Source: SAR202 cluster bacterium bin22 (lineage in GTDB: Bacteria > Chloroflexota > Dehalococcoidia > Lucifugimonadales > UBA3495). Taken from it: a stretch of 64,000 nucleotides of DNA. Each line of letters starts with the position of its first letter. Position 1 is the first letter of the stretch. Below, one piece after another: positions 52,822 through 61,000 of the stretch. The notes below the pieces were generated by a model that saw only the letters and a program-made list of their open reading frames with translations, was not told the DNA's origin and searched no databases. The translations under genes and the position numbers were made by a program. The stretch covers positions 62,001 through 126,000 of the forward strand of contig MPMM01000010.1 of the NCBI GenBank assembly GCA_002238505.1, written 5' to 3'.

Positions 52822-54021
52822 TTAAATGAAGCTGCCTCGCCGGCGGCCTCGCGAGTAGGCCGTCCTCATCAAATAGGTGATTGCGCCGGCCAGAACCAGA
52901 ATTCCGACAATTATCAGGATGGGAACCCAGGCGCTGACGCTAGTGGAGTTGTCCAGGTAGGTCACCTGGAAAGTGGCGTTGGGCCGCCGCTGCTGGGAAC
53001 TGTTCCCTCCCCGGGAAGCGCGCCGGTCCAGGAGTTCGCGGGCAGTCACCCGGCCCTGGCGCTCGACAAACTGGGTTGCGCGGGAGAAGTCGTCGGCATA
53101 GACGCGGAAAGTTACCTGGGCCCGTTGAGACTCACCGCCTGATGACAGGTAGATTTCGTCGATCTGCCCCAGTCGGTCGGCAACGAACTGCTGCGTCTCC
53201 GCCAGCCGGGCGTCCACACCGTCAGCTTCAAGGGTAAATCTGGCCATTGGGCCGACGACCGCTGCCGTGCCCCGGGGGAACAGGGCGACGTGGATTGTAG
53301 CCAGGTCCACCTGCCGTTCCAGCAATTCCAACTGCCATTGGGTCCGCTCGATGCTGGTCCTTACGCGGGACAGTTCCCGCTCCACGTTGAGCAACTCGGC
53401 AACGGAACTGCTGCGCTCCAGGAGGGCAGACAGTCCCTGTTCCTCCTGCCTCAGGGAGGACAGCCGGGCCGTCAGGTCAACATGCTGGTCAGTTACGTCC
53501 TCGCTGCCCAGGCTCCGGTACTGCACCTCTCCCAGGAACTCAATCCGCTCCATTACCGAGGCAAACTGGGCCTGGGGGACCTTGAGAATGATGTCGGACC
53601 GGGGAGCTATGGAGCCTCCGGCGCTGGCCATTCGCTCCACGTAACCGCCCAGGCTGCTGGCGATGGACTGGACCTGCAGGGCCGCACCCTCCACCGACTC
53701 CACCTCCAGGATAAGCCGCGCCAGGGATGCGGGGGCCTGTCCTGCCATGCTCGAGTCCCGACCCAGGGAACCGGCCGGCAACCCGACCATCCCTCCACCA
53801 TAGTCCGCAAAGGGAGATGGAACCGCGGCGGCGGGGTAGGCGTAATAATCAGCAGAACGCCCAGGCAATGCGGCGGCGCTGGCGGACGACAAGACACTGC
53901 CATTTTCCGGCGTCGATTCCCTGAGGGTGAGGTTGCGGCCGCTATCCTCATCGGCGGCTCCACAAGCTACCAGGGCAATCAGCAGAAGGGCCATGAGCGG
54001 CAAGGCGACTCTTTTGTACAT
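52822..54021 (-). CDS. DUF4349-type lipoprotein
   Basis: A protein of about 399 residues anchored at both ends. The signal peptide ends in the lipobox LVAC (Cys20 from the ATG at 54021; a GTG three codons earlier is possible). Residues about 100-250 match DUF4349: ARLILEVESVEGAALQVQSIASSLGGYVER, DIILKVPQAQFASVMERI, and a coiled coil (VDLTARLSSLRQEEQGLSALLER). A C-terminal helix (WVPILIIVGILVLAGAITYLM) and a basic tail follow. Such proteins span the envelope; the function is unknown. Confidence 0.8.
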   Translation of the reverse strand: MYKRVALPLMALLLIALVACGAADEDSGRNLTLRESTPENGSVLSSASAAALPGRSADYYAYPAAAVPSPFADYGGGMVGLPAGSLGRDSSMAGQAPASLARLILEVESVEGAALQVQSIASSLGGYVERMASAGGSIAPRSDIILKVPQAQFASVMERIEFLGEVQYRSLGSEDVTDQHVDLTARLSSLRQEEQGLSALLERSSSVAELLNVERELSRVRTSIERTQWQLELLERQVDLATIHVALFPRGTAAVVGPMARFTLEADGVDARLAETQQFVADRLGQIDEIYLSSGGESQRAQVTFRVYADDFSRATQFVERQGRVTARELLDRRASRGGNSSQQRRPNATFQVTYLDNSTSVSAWVPILIIVGILVLAGAITYLMRTAYSRGRRRGSFI

Positions 54022-54280
54022 CAACTGCACTCTTTGGGATAAAATAGTAAGTAGAAGCCGATTTTACTATAAACTTCGGGGCCCCCGGTAACGCAACGGT
54101 TACGGGAATTGGGCAATCGGAAGCGCTGATAGTTTGGGCCCGCAAATCGCTGGCCATGTTTTCGGATAAACGGCATTTGTTTGGTCGGCGGGACTGGAAC
54201 CGGTTCCTTAAATTGATCCCCTTATCGGTCCTGTCGGTACCTTCAACTGAAGCAGGCATCCACTGAGAGAGGTGTTTCAA

Positions 54281-55960
54281 ATGCAAAGATTTTGGCCCAG
54301 CGTAGGGTTCGGAGCCCTTGCCGGCGCCCTGCTCTCCGCTCCGCTTCTGGGGCTGATGTACCTGGCGGACAAGTTACTGGACTTGCCCTTTGTGCCCTTT
54401 GCCCTGTTTGACTGGATTGCCACGGTTACTCCTGGCCCATTGATAACCTTCGGCATCGACATGATGATCGAGTCGTTGCTGCTGTTCAACCTGAGCGTGG
54501 CAGACGCGGCCAAGACCAGCGAGCAGATTGCGGCAGTGTTGATGGTCTTCTTCATCGGCGTGGCGGCCGGCGCCGTTCTGTTTGCGGTATTGCGGGGTCG
54601 CGGCCCCGGCGATGCAGCCTTCCAGGGCGGCTGGCTGGGCAGCATATTTTCCCAGCCGGCGCCAGGGCTGATTGTGGCTGCCGTTGTGGGTCTGCCGCTG
54701 ACCATCGTCAGCCTGCCCATGGGCCAGTCCACCATGAATCCGGTAGTAACCTTCATAGTCCTGGTTATCCTGTTTTTGGTCTGGGGCCTGGGCCTGGGCT
54801 ACCTGAGGCAGAGGCTGTCATCTGCCCAGCCCATTGCCATAGAAGGAGTTGAAGAGGAGGAGCGCTCGGTCAGCGTTATTGACCGCAGACAGTTTCTCAT
54901 TCGCCTGGGGGCCACCACCGCCACCATCACCGTGGCCAGCGCCGGCCTGGGCGCTGCCCTGGGGCAGGGGGAGCAGGCCCGCCTGGCCGAGTCGGTGGCA
55001 GACTCCATGCCTCCCGACGCCATGCCTCCCCGGCGCGCCCTGCCCAACGACGGAGACCCGGTTACCCCGGCTCCGGGCACCCGCCCCGAGTTCACGCCGG
55101 TGGAAGACCACTACCAGGTATTCCTGCGGACCGAGCCCACTTTCATTGACATTTCCAACTGGGTATTGCCCATTCACGGGGCGGTGGCCAACCCCAGGGA
55201 ACTGACCATTGAACAGATCCGCAGTGACTACCCGTCCCGGGACCAGTACGTGACCCTGTCCTGCATCTCGGGGCGCATTGGCACCACGCTGATCAGCACC
55301 ACCTGGTGGACGGGGGCCGTGCTGCAGTCGATACTGGCCGACGTGCAGCCCTTGCCCAATGCCAAGTACCTGGTCATCAAATCGGCCGACGGGTTCTACG
55401 AAACGGTAGCGCTTGACCTGATTGCGTCGGACGAACGGATAATGCTGTGTTACGCCTGGGACGGCGAAGCGCTGCCCTTCGACCACGGCTTCCCCCTGCG
55501 CATCTGGCTCCCGGACCGCTATGGAATGAAGCAGCCCAAGTGGATCGTCGACATTGAAGTGACCGACGAGTACGAGGAAGGATACTGGGTGGAACGGGGC
55601 TGGGACGAAGTCGCCCGGGTCAAGGCCACCTCGGTGATCGATACCGTCGCCGTACGAAATGTTGTGGAAGCCGACGGGCAACGCCTGGTACCCGTGGGGG
55701 GCATTGCCTTCGCCGGCGCCCGGGGCATTTCCGGGGTGCAGGTACGGGTGGACGGCGGTCCCTGGCAGGACGCCCAGTTGAGATCGCCCCTTTCTGAAAC
55801 CACGTGGGTCATCTGGCGGTACGACTGGCCTTTCGCAGCGGGCGACCACACCTTCGAGGTTAGGTGCGCGGAAGCTGACGGCACTCCCCAAATCGAGGAG
55901 GAACAGGGCAACCGACCCAGCGGCGCCACGGGCATTCACAACAGGAAGGCCAGCCTGTAG
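54281..55960 (+). CDS. Membrane-anchored molybdopterin oxidoreductase (sulfite oxidase/YedY-like)
   Basis: A 559-residue protein from ATG 54281 (GAGAGAGG about eight nt upstream; an in-frame GTG at 54272 is possible). The first 180 residues form about five hydrophobic helices. A twin-arginine-like segment (DRRQFLIRLGATTATIT) sits at the junction, so the enzyme domain is probably exported. Residues about 270-440 resemble the SUOX/YedY molybdopterin domain, with the molybdenum-ligand Cys in TLSCISG and the landmarks WWTGAVL and GFPLRIWLPDRYG. A C-terminal Mo-co dimerisation-like domain follows. Substrate may be a sulfoxide or sulfite; heme partner genes are not adjacent. Confidence 0.85.
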   Translation: MQRFWPSVGFGALAGALLSAPLLGLMYLADKLLDLPFVPFALFDWIATVTPGPLITFGIDMMIESLLLFNLSVADAAKTSEQIAAVLMVFFIGVAAGAVLFAVLRGRGPGDAAFQGGWLGSIFSQPAPGLIVAAVVGLPLTIVSLPMGQSTMNPVVTFIVLVILFLVWGLGLGYLRQRLSSAQPIAIEGVEEEERSVSVIDRRQFLIRLGATTATITVASAGLGAALGQGEQARLAESVADSMPPDAMPPRRALPNDGDPVTPAPGTRPEFTPVEDHYQVFLRTEPTFIDISNWVLPIHGAVANPRELTIEQIRSDYPSRDQYVTLSCISGRIGTTLISTTWWTGAVLQSILADVQPLPNAKYLVIKSADGFYETVALDLIASDERIMLCYAWDGEALPFDHGFPLRIWLPDRYGMKQPKWIVDIEVTDEYEEGYWVERGWDEVARVKATSVIDTVAVRNVVEADGQRLVPVGGIAFAGARGISGVQVRVDGGPWQDAQLRSPLSETTWVIWRYDWPFAAGDHTFEVRCAEADGTPQIEEEQGNRPSGATGIHNRKASL

Positions 55961-56006
55961 GTCTGTTCCCTCAGCGCCCAGTCCCTCGACCACAAGCGAC
56001 CAGACA

Positions 56007-56033
56007 GAGGCTCCCGTGAACATCGGGAGCCTC
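56007..56033 (+). terminator. Terminator after the molybdenum enzyme
   Basis: GAGGCTCCCG and CGGGAGCCTC form a perfect 10-bp stem with a 7-nt loop, followed by CTTTAATT. It lies 46 bp after the oxidoreductase stop. Confidence 0.75.
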
Positions 56034-56296
56034 CTTTAATTGGGGAAGTGGCGGAGCCTGGAAGCAGCCAGCTCGTTTCACCCCAGACAAGGCAGTGTGC
56101 CCCTGTGGTTTCTGCGGCGCCGGTTTGTGCGCCGTCCCTACCCCTGGCATCGACTGCTATACCGCTATTGCTGTACCGCCACCCCACCACCGGCTTGACA
56201 GCGCCGCCTTTTGACAATTCCCCGTTGCTTCTCCATGCCTGGTCTGTTAGCCTACGCCGGCTTTTGAGGCCAACCAAATATACAGGAAGGTAAGTT

Positions 56297-56671
56297 ATGC
56301 CCAGGGTAGTGCATTTTGAAGTTTACGCGGACGACATGGACCGGGCCAGCAAGTTCTACGGCGACGTTTTCGGCTGGTCTGTGACCAAGATTGAATTGGA
56401 CGGTGGCGCAGCGTACTGGCTGATCGATACCGGCGAGGAACCGGCCGAGGGAATTAACGGCGGCATGATGCCGCGCCCGACCCCTGAGGCAATTAACACG
56501 GTAGTTCTGGATGTATCCTCGGTGGATGAGTACGTGGAGAAAATTACCGAGGGCGGGGGCACCGTGCTGGTACCCAAGTTTGCCGTGCCGGGCGTGGGAT
56601 ACGCCGCCTACTTTAACGACACGGAAGGCAACCCCTTCGGCATATTTGAGGACAACAACGAGGCTGCCTGA
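56297..56671 (+). CDS. VOC-family protein (glyoxalase/bleomycin-resistance fold), copy 1
   Basis: A 124-residue single VOC domain: VVHFEVYADDMDRASKFYGDVFGW, then the central strand INTVVLDVSSVDEYVEKI, and the C-terminal GVGYAAYFNDTEGNPFGIFE. VOC proteins bind a metal or ligand between two beta-alpha-beta-beta-beta modules. AGGAAGG precedes the ATG. It is about 60 percent similar to the next VOC gene 177 bp downstream, suggesting a tandem duplication. Confidence 0.88.
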   Translation: MPRVVHFEVYADDMDRASKFYGDVFGWSVTKIELDGGAAYWLIDTGEEPAEGINGGMMPRPTPEAINTVVLDVSSVDEYVEKITEGGGTVLVPKFAVPGVGYAAYFNDTEGNPFGIFEDNNEAA

Positions 56672-56848
56672 TACGAGGCAGTCGAGTGTAGCGAAAACCT
56701 GGAGAAGGTTCCAGGTAGCCCAGTTCTGGCGGGGTAATGGCGTTTTTGAATCCCGCCGCTACGGTGACTCAGAGCCTTGGGGCCATTCAATTCCGGCCCG
56801 CCTGGTCCGGTGGACGCGGGTTGGAGCCAGCATTAAGGAGGGCAAACC

Positions 56849-57217
56849 ATGCCCAGAGTAGTCCACTTCCAGATGTACGCAGACAACCCTTCGCGGGCGG
56901 AGAGATTCTATGCCGACGTCTTTGACTGGGAACTGAATCAGTGGGCAGGGGACGACACTTTCTGGCTGATTAATACGGGGGACGATTCGCAGCCCGGTAT
57001 AAATGGCGGCATGCTGGTTAGGCCCGAACCCTCGGCCACCACCACCGTTGTCATGCAGGTGCCGTCTGTGGACGAGTACAGCGAGCGGATTACCGGCGCT
57101 GGCGGGACGGTGACTATCCCCAAGTTTGCCATCCCCGGAGTAGGCTATGCTGCCTATTTCATCGACACCGAAGGCAACCCGATAGGCATCTTCCAGGACG
57201 ACGAGGGCGCGGCCTGA
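56849..57217 (+). CDS. VOC-family protein, copy 2
   Basis: A 122-residue VOC domain starting with nearly the same MPRVVHF as copy 1. It shares the conserved C-terminal PGVGYAAYFIDTEGNPIGIF. The first half is more diverged (NQWAGDDTFWLIN), so the two copies may have specialised. AAGGAGG precedes the ATG. The next gene, an NHL-type propeller, begins 124 bp downstream, and the three may form one transcript. The ligand is unknown. Confidence 0.88.
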   Translation: MPRVVHFQMYADNPSRAERFYADVFDWELNQWAGDDTFWLINTGDDSQPGINGGMLVRPEPSATTTVVMQVPSVDEYSERITGAGGTVTIPKFAIPGVGYAAYFIDTEGNPIGIFQDDEGAA

Positions 57218-57341
57218 CAGATTCCCAATTGACGCTGGCTACCCGTAGCGGTAGTATGAGCCAAACCGCCGGGGCTGCTTTTCCAACGATAAGCGCAAGC
57301 TGCATTACCCTGCGGTTACGACAGACGAGGAGGAGAAAACT

Positions 57342-58286
57342 ATGGCAGAAGTTTTCGGGCATGGAGACTTTCAATATACCTTTGTGGAAGACTGGGTAAA
57401 GCTGCCCGACGGCAAGCGCCTGCTGGAATGTCCTGGCGTGGTCTGCGATTCGGAAGACCGGGTGTTCATACTCACCCGGGGCGAAGACCCAATCATGGTC
57501 TTTGACAAGGACGGCAACTTCCTCCGCTCCTTCGGCCAGGGGTTGTTCAGCAACCGAACCCACGGCCTCTACATCGCCCACGACGATTCCATCCTGGCCG
57601 CCGATGACGGCATCCATACCATCCAGAAGTTCACTCCCAATGGCGAAAAGGTGATGGAGATCGGCGAGCGTAACCATCCCGCGCCCCGCTGGAGCGGCCA
57701 GCCCTTCAACCGGCCCACCTCCGCCGCCATCCGCCCGGCCAACGGCGACATCTACATCTCCGACGGCTACGGCAACTCCCGCATCCACTGCTACACAGGC
57801 GACGGCGAGTACAAGTTCAGCTGGGGCGAGCCGGGCATTGACGCCGGCCAGTTCATTCGTCCCCACAATATTGCCGTGGACGGCGATGACCGGATCCTGG
57901 TTGTGGACCGGGAAGCACACCGGGTCCAGATATTCGATCCGGAAGGTGGCTTCATCACCATGTGGAGCAACATCCACCGCCCCGACGCCATGGTGCTTTG
58001 GCAGGACAATATCTATATCGGTGAACTGAACGGCATGGGCGGAGTGGACGACGCTCCCGGCCTGGGCCACCGCGTAACCATCTACGACCTTGAAGGCAAT
58101 CGCGTGGGCCTGTTCGGGTCCAAGGATGAGGGCGAGGGCGCTGGCGAGTTCATCGCCCCCCACGGCATAGCAGTGGACTCCACCGGCGCGGTGTACGTGT
58201 CGGAAGTGTCCTACACCATCCGCGGCTCCCACATGGACCCACCCCGGGAATTGCGCAGCTTCTCCAAGTACGAACGGGTTAGGTAG
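57342..58286 (+). CDS. NHL-repeat/6-bladed beta-propeller protein (PAL-like)
   Basis: A 314-residue propeller without a signal peptide. Repeated strands include GVVCDSEDRVFILTR, GLYIAHDDSILAADDG, AAIRPANGDIYISDGYGNSRIHCY, NIAVDGDDRILVVDREAHRVQIF and GIAVDSTGAVYVSEVSY. The pattern matches the peptidyl-alpha-hydroxyglycine amidating lyase-like (NHL/SMP-30) group. Several of these are lactonases or Ca-binding enzymes; the catalytic role is not certain. GAGGAGGAG precedes the ATG. It follows the two VOC genes and could act in the same pathway. Confidence 0.85.
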   Translation: MAEVFGHGDFQYTFVEDWVKLPDGKRLLECPGVVCDSEDRVFILTRGEDPIMVFDKDGNFLRSFGQGLFSNRTHGLYIAHDDSILAADDGIHTIQKFTPNGEKVMEIGERNHPAPRWSGQPFNRPTSAAIRPANGDIYISDGYGNSRIHCYTGDGEYKFSWGEPGIDAGQFIRPHNIAVDGDDRILVVDREAHRVQIFDPEGGFITMWSNIHRPDAMVLWQDNIYIGELNGMGGVDDAPGLGHRVTIYDLEGNRVGLFGSKDEGEGAGEFIAPHGIAVDSTGAVYVSEVSYTIRGSHMDPPRELRSFSKYERVR

Positions 58287-58316
58287 GGGTTCGAGTTCCT
58301 TGTAGCTTGATTTTAT

Positions 58317-58350
58317 GGAGGCCAACCCTGTCATGCAGCGGTTGACCTCC
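58317..58350 (+). terminator. Hairpin after the propeller gene
   Basis: GGAGGCCAACC and GGTTGACCTCC match at 10 of 11 positions with a 12-nt loop. It starts 31 bp after the stop. There is no clear U-tract. Confidence 0.5.
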
Positions 58351-58439
58351 TGCCATATTTGACCCCACTGACAAGGCAAACCTGTTTTGTCTCTCGGCCA
58401 GCAAAAGCCGGTATAATATTGCCGGGAGATGTCTGAGCC

Positions 58440-59186
58440 ATGACTTTGATCAATACACCAGAAGAATTCTTGAGGGCCCTCAGGGAAAATCCTGAGTGGC
58501 GTGAAGCGGTGCGCGCCCAGATTTTAGGCGATGAACTTCTTAACCTCCCTGCCGCGCTGCAAGCGTTGACCGAAACAGTCAACAGGTTCGTCGCCAGGCA
58601 GGAACAGTTCAACGAAAAGCAAGAGCAGTTCAACGAAAGGCAGGAACGGTTCAACCTAGGACAGGAGCAGTTTAACGAGAGGCAAGACCAGTTCAACGAT
58701 GACCAACGCCAATTCGGCCGAACTGTACTGACCAGGTTAGACCGGATGGAAGGAGACAGTTCTCGCTTGAAAGGGGATTACTCCCTGAGACGAGTGAACG
58801 AATCTGCCGAATTCATAACTCTTGACCTCGGTTTGCAGTACGAACGGAACATGACCAGGGGCGAAATGGCAAATATTGCCGTAGTTGCAGCGTCGGGTCA
58901 GGCCCTGTCAAGTGACTTGAAAAGCTTCCGAAATGCAGACCTGGTTATAGTCGCCAGAGAAAACGGGCAAACTCAATATCTGGCCGTAGAAGTTTCTTAT
59001 ACGGCCGATCAAAGGGACACCCGGAGGGCCATCCGCAACGCCCGAATCCTTTCGGAGCAGACCGGGCATGTTTCCAGACCTGTGATCGCCAGCGTTCGTA
59101 ATACGCGCGAAGTGCAGGAAGAAGTGGATGCAGGCCAGGTCTATTGGCATCAACTGCCTGACCGTGATTCACAGGATCAGGAATAG
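58440..59186 (+). CDS. Coiled-coil protein with nuclease-like C-terminal domain
   Basis: A 248-residue protein in three parts. Residues 1-55 form a helical head (EEFLRALRENPEWREAVRAQIL). Residues about 56-95 contain five or more heptad-like units built on QEQFNERQ, a long coiled coil. Residues about 110-240 resemble the PD-(D/E)xK-like domain of DUF3782-type proteins (YLAVEVSY, with an acidic residue before the strand, and PVIASVRNTREV). Active-site residues were not confirmed. The downstream TTG gene starts 11 nt after the stop, so it may share the transcript with the UGSC module. A regulatory or nuclease function is inferred. Confidence 0.65.
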   Translation: MTLINTPEEFLRALRENPEWREAVRAQILGDELLNLPAALQALTETVNRFVARQEQFNEKQEQFNERQERFNLGQEQFNERQDQFNDDQRQFGRTVLTRLDRMEGDSSRLKGDYSLRRVNESAEFITLDLGLQYERNMTRGEMANIAVVAASGQALSSDLKSFRNADLVIVARENGQTQYLAVEVSYTADQRDTRRAIRNARILSEQTGHVSRPVIASVRNTREVQEEVDAGQVYWHQLPDRDSQDQE

Positions 59187-59197
59187 AGGAGACCAAA

Positions 59198-60253
59198 TTG
59201 ACCCAAGAAACCACCACCGCAGCATGGAACGACATTTTTGGAGCCGTTGAAGCCCTGTATGACCTGGGCTGGACTGATGGTCTGCCCGTGCTGCCGCCCA
59301 CGGCCGACAAGGTCGCCGAGTTCCTGGCCGCCGGCGGGCGCCAGGGCTCCGAAATTGTCGGTGAGCTGCCCGAACGACGCAGGGAGATAACCGCCGAGAA
59401 GGTAGCCGCCAATGCGGTGATGGCCGGCTGCAGGCCCGAGTATATGCCGGTGGTACTGGCGGCGGCCGAGGCCATGCTGGCGCCGTCCTTTAACCTGGTA
59501 GGCCCCTCCTCCAGCATGGGCGGGGCCGCCGTACTGGCAATCATCAACGGGCCGATCGTCCAGGAACTGGGCATTAATTCCCGCAACAACCTCTTTGGCC
59601 CCGGCAACCGGGCCAATTCCACCATCGGCCGGGCCGTCCGGCTTATCCTGATGAATGCCTGCGCCGCCATTCCCGGCCTTTACGACCGCAGCGTTATCGG
59701 CCACCCGGGCAAGTTCAGCTACTGCATCGCCGAGGCGGAGACGGAGACCCACTGGACTCCCCTGCACGTGGAACGGGGCTTTGCCGCCGACCAGAGCGCG
59801 GTTACTGTCTTTGCTTCCGAAGCGCCGCGACAGGTACGCTCGGTGGGCCATCCGGAAGCCATCCTCTACGCCATAGCCGACGTGGCCTCATCCCTGGGAA
59901 CGTCCCTGTCCACCTCAGGTTCCGTGGGCGACCCGGCGGCAGGCATCCGGCAGGGGGAAACGGTGGTCACCATCGCCGGGAACAGCGGCCTGTGGAAGGA
60001 TTGGACCAAGGCCGGCGTAAAGGAATTCCTTCACTCCCGAATCCAGCGGTCGGTGGCCGATTTCAAGCGGGCGAGGGTGTTCCCCGGGGATCTGGAACCC
60101 GGAGACGAGGAGCGGATGGTACCCCTGACTGCCTCCCCAGAAGATATTCTGGTAGTATTTGCCGGAGGCGAGGAGTCCAACATGTCCTCGGTAATTCCCA
60201 GTTGGGGCCCCAAGGTCGGGTCTACCTCGGTCACCAAAGAAGTGCGCCGGTAG
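59198..60253 (+). CDS. Conserved-looking partner of the UGSC selenoprotein (unknown function)
   Basis: A 351-residue protein without a signal peptide or membrane segment, starting at TTG 59198 with GAGGAGA six nt upstream. It has compact conserved-looking motifs: LGWTDGLPVLPPT, ANAVMAGCRPEYMPVVLAA, NSRNNLFGPGNRANSTIGRAVRL and GHPGKFSYCIAE, with two or three Cys (one in MAGC, one in NACAA, one in SYC). I do not recognise the fold. It is followed 71 nt later by the UGSC gene. The arrangement suggests a two-component enzyme in which the selenoprotein is the small redox subunit; this is inference. Confidence 0.7.
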   Translation: MTQETTTAAWNDIFGAVEALYDLGWTDGLPVLPPTADKVAEFLAAGGRQGSEIVGELPERRREITAEKVAANAVMAGCRPEYMPVVLAAAEAMLAPSFNLVGPSSSMGGAAVLAIINGPIVQELGINSRNNLFGPGNRANSTIGRAVRLILMNACAAIPGLYDRSVIGHPGKFSYCIAEAETETHWTPLHVERGFAADQSAVTVFASEAPRQVRSVGHPEAILYAIADVASSLGTSLSTSGSVGDPAAGIRQGETVVTIAGNSGLWKDWTKAGVKEFLHSRIQRSVADFKRARVFPGDLEPGDEERMVPLTASPEDILVVFAGGEESNMSSVIPSWGPKVGSTSVTKEVRR

Positions 60254-60274
60254 AGGCCTGTCCAGCAATAATCA

Positions 60275-60302
60275 CTTAGTGAACATTCGTGTCTATTCGT
60301 GG
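60275..60302. repeat. Dispersed repeat (ATTCGTG type) upstream of the UGSC gene
   Basis: CTTAGTGAACATTCGTGTCT followed by ATTCGTGG. It is the same element family as the palindrome at 60882-60937 on the other side of the gene (TTAGTGAA...ATTCGTG). Confidence 0.65.
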
Positions 60303-60324
60303 AAAAGAAACGGGAGGAGGGAAT

Positions 60325-60855
60325 ATGAGCGAATACACCCTGATAAATCCTACCACTGAGCCGGTAACGCCGCCCTTCGACGGCGCTCCCCGCCTGCCCA
60401 CCATGGCCGGCGCCAAAGTGGGCATCATTGACGACAGCAAACGCAACGCCGACGTGCTGCTGGAGGAACTGGCGGAAGTGCTGCGGACCCGCTACGAAAT
60501 TAGCGACGTTCAATGGCACCGCAAGCCCAGCGCTTCCAGGCCCGCCGACCCGGCGGCCATCGCGGCCCTGGCCACCGACTGTGACGCGGTGGTCATTGCC
60601 ATCGGCGATTGAGGGTCCTGCAGCGCGTGCAGTGTGCACGACGGGATTCACGTGGAAAAGGCGGGATTGCCTTCAGCCACCATCTGCACCGACCGGTTCA
60701 TCCCCACCGCCAGGGGCATGGCCAAGATGTGGGGAGCCGCCGACTACCCCACCATTTTCACCGAGCACCCAATCGAGAACCTGGACCGCTGGCAACTGCG
60801 GGAACGGGCAGAGGGATTGGCGACCGAGGTGGTGACGATACTGACGGGGAGTTAG
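60325..60855 (+). CDS. UGSC-family selenoprotein (in-frame TGA = selenocysteine)
   Basis: The gene runs from ATG 60325 (GGGAGGAGGG upstream) to TAG 60855 and encodes 176 residues with one in-frame TGA at 60610-60612, codon 96. The local sequence AIGD-U-GSC-SAC-SVHDGIHVE is the hallmark of the UGSC family, where the first residue of the motif is Sec or Cys. Residues 99 and 102 are Cys. The N-terminal half (GAKVGIIDDSKRN, VLLEELAEVLRT, DAVVIAIGD) has a Rossmann-like beta-alpha pattern. The frame is unbroken by indels, so readthrough is more likely than a pseudogene. Function is unknown but thiol/selenol redox chemistry is expected. selA, selB, selC and selD are not in the window. Confidence 0.85.
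60616..60646 (+). promoter_or_regulatory. Candidate bacterial SECIS hairpin
   Basis: Directly after the TGA (60610-60612), an upper stem CGTGCA (60626-60631) and TGCACG (60635-60640) closes a GTG loop. A lower stem TCCT (60616-60619) and GGGA (60643-60646) can form around an internal loop. The loop G lies about 20 nt past the UGA, within the usual bacterial SECIS distance. Folding was done by eye. Confidence 0.55.
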
Positions 60856-60881
60856 GCACTCGAACTGTAGTCCAATAACAG

Positions 60882-60937
60882 CCACGAATATTCACTAATG
60901 GTTCCCCTCGATTCCCTTCATTGGTGAGTATTCGTGG
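60882..60937. repeat. Long palindromic repeat downstream of the UGSC gene
   Basis: Arms CCACGAATATTCACTAATG (60882-60900) and CATTGGTGAGTATTCGTGG (60919-60937) match at 17 of 19 positions with an 18-nt loop. It is related to the half-element at 60275-60302. It may also act as a terminator. Confidence 0.75.
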
Positions 60938-61000
60938 TCTTTCGTGAGTAGAGTGATCCTCGGGTCGCTTCCGTTTCCTTCGAGGAAGATGAAGCCAGGC

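Noticed and set aside
57159-58379. 406-codon antisense ORF opposite the propeller gene
   Set aside because: The plus-strand gene has a clear NHL pattern and ribosome binding site; the antisense frame is a by-product of GC-rich codons.
60289-60855. Two separate short genes, or a pseudogene, at the UGSC locus
   Set aside because: Both segments are in one frame with only a TGA between them, and the motif around the TGA is the UGSC family signature, so one selenoprotein gene is the better reading.
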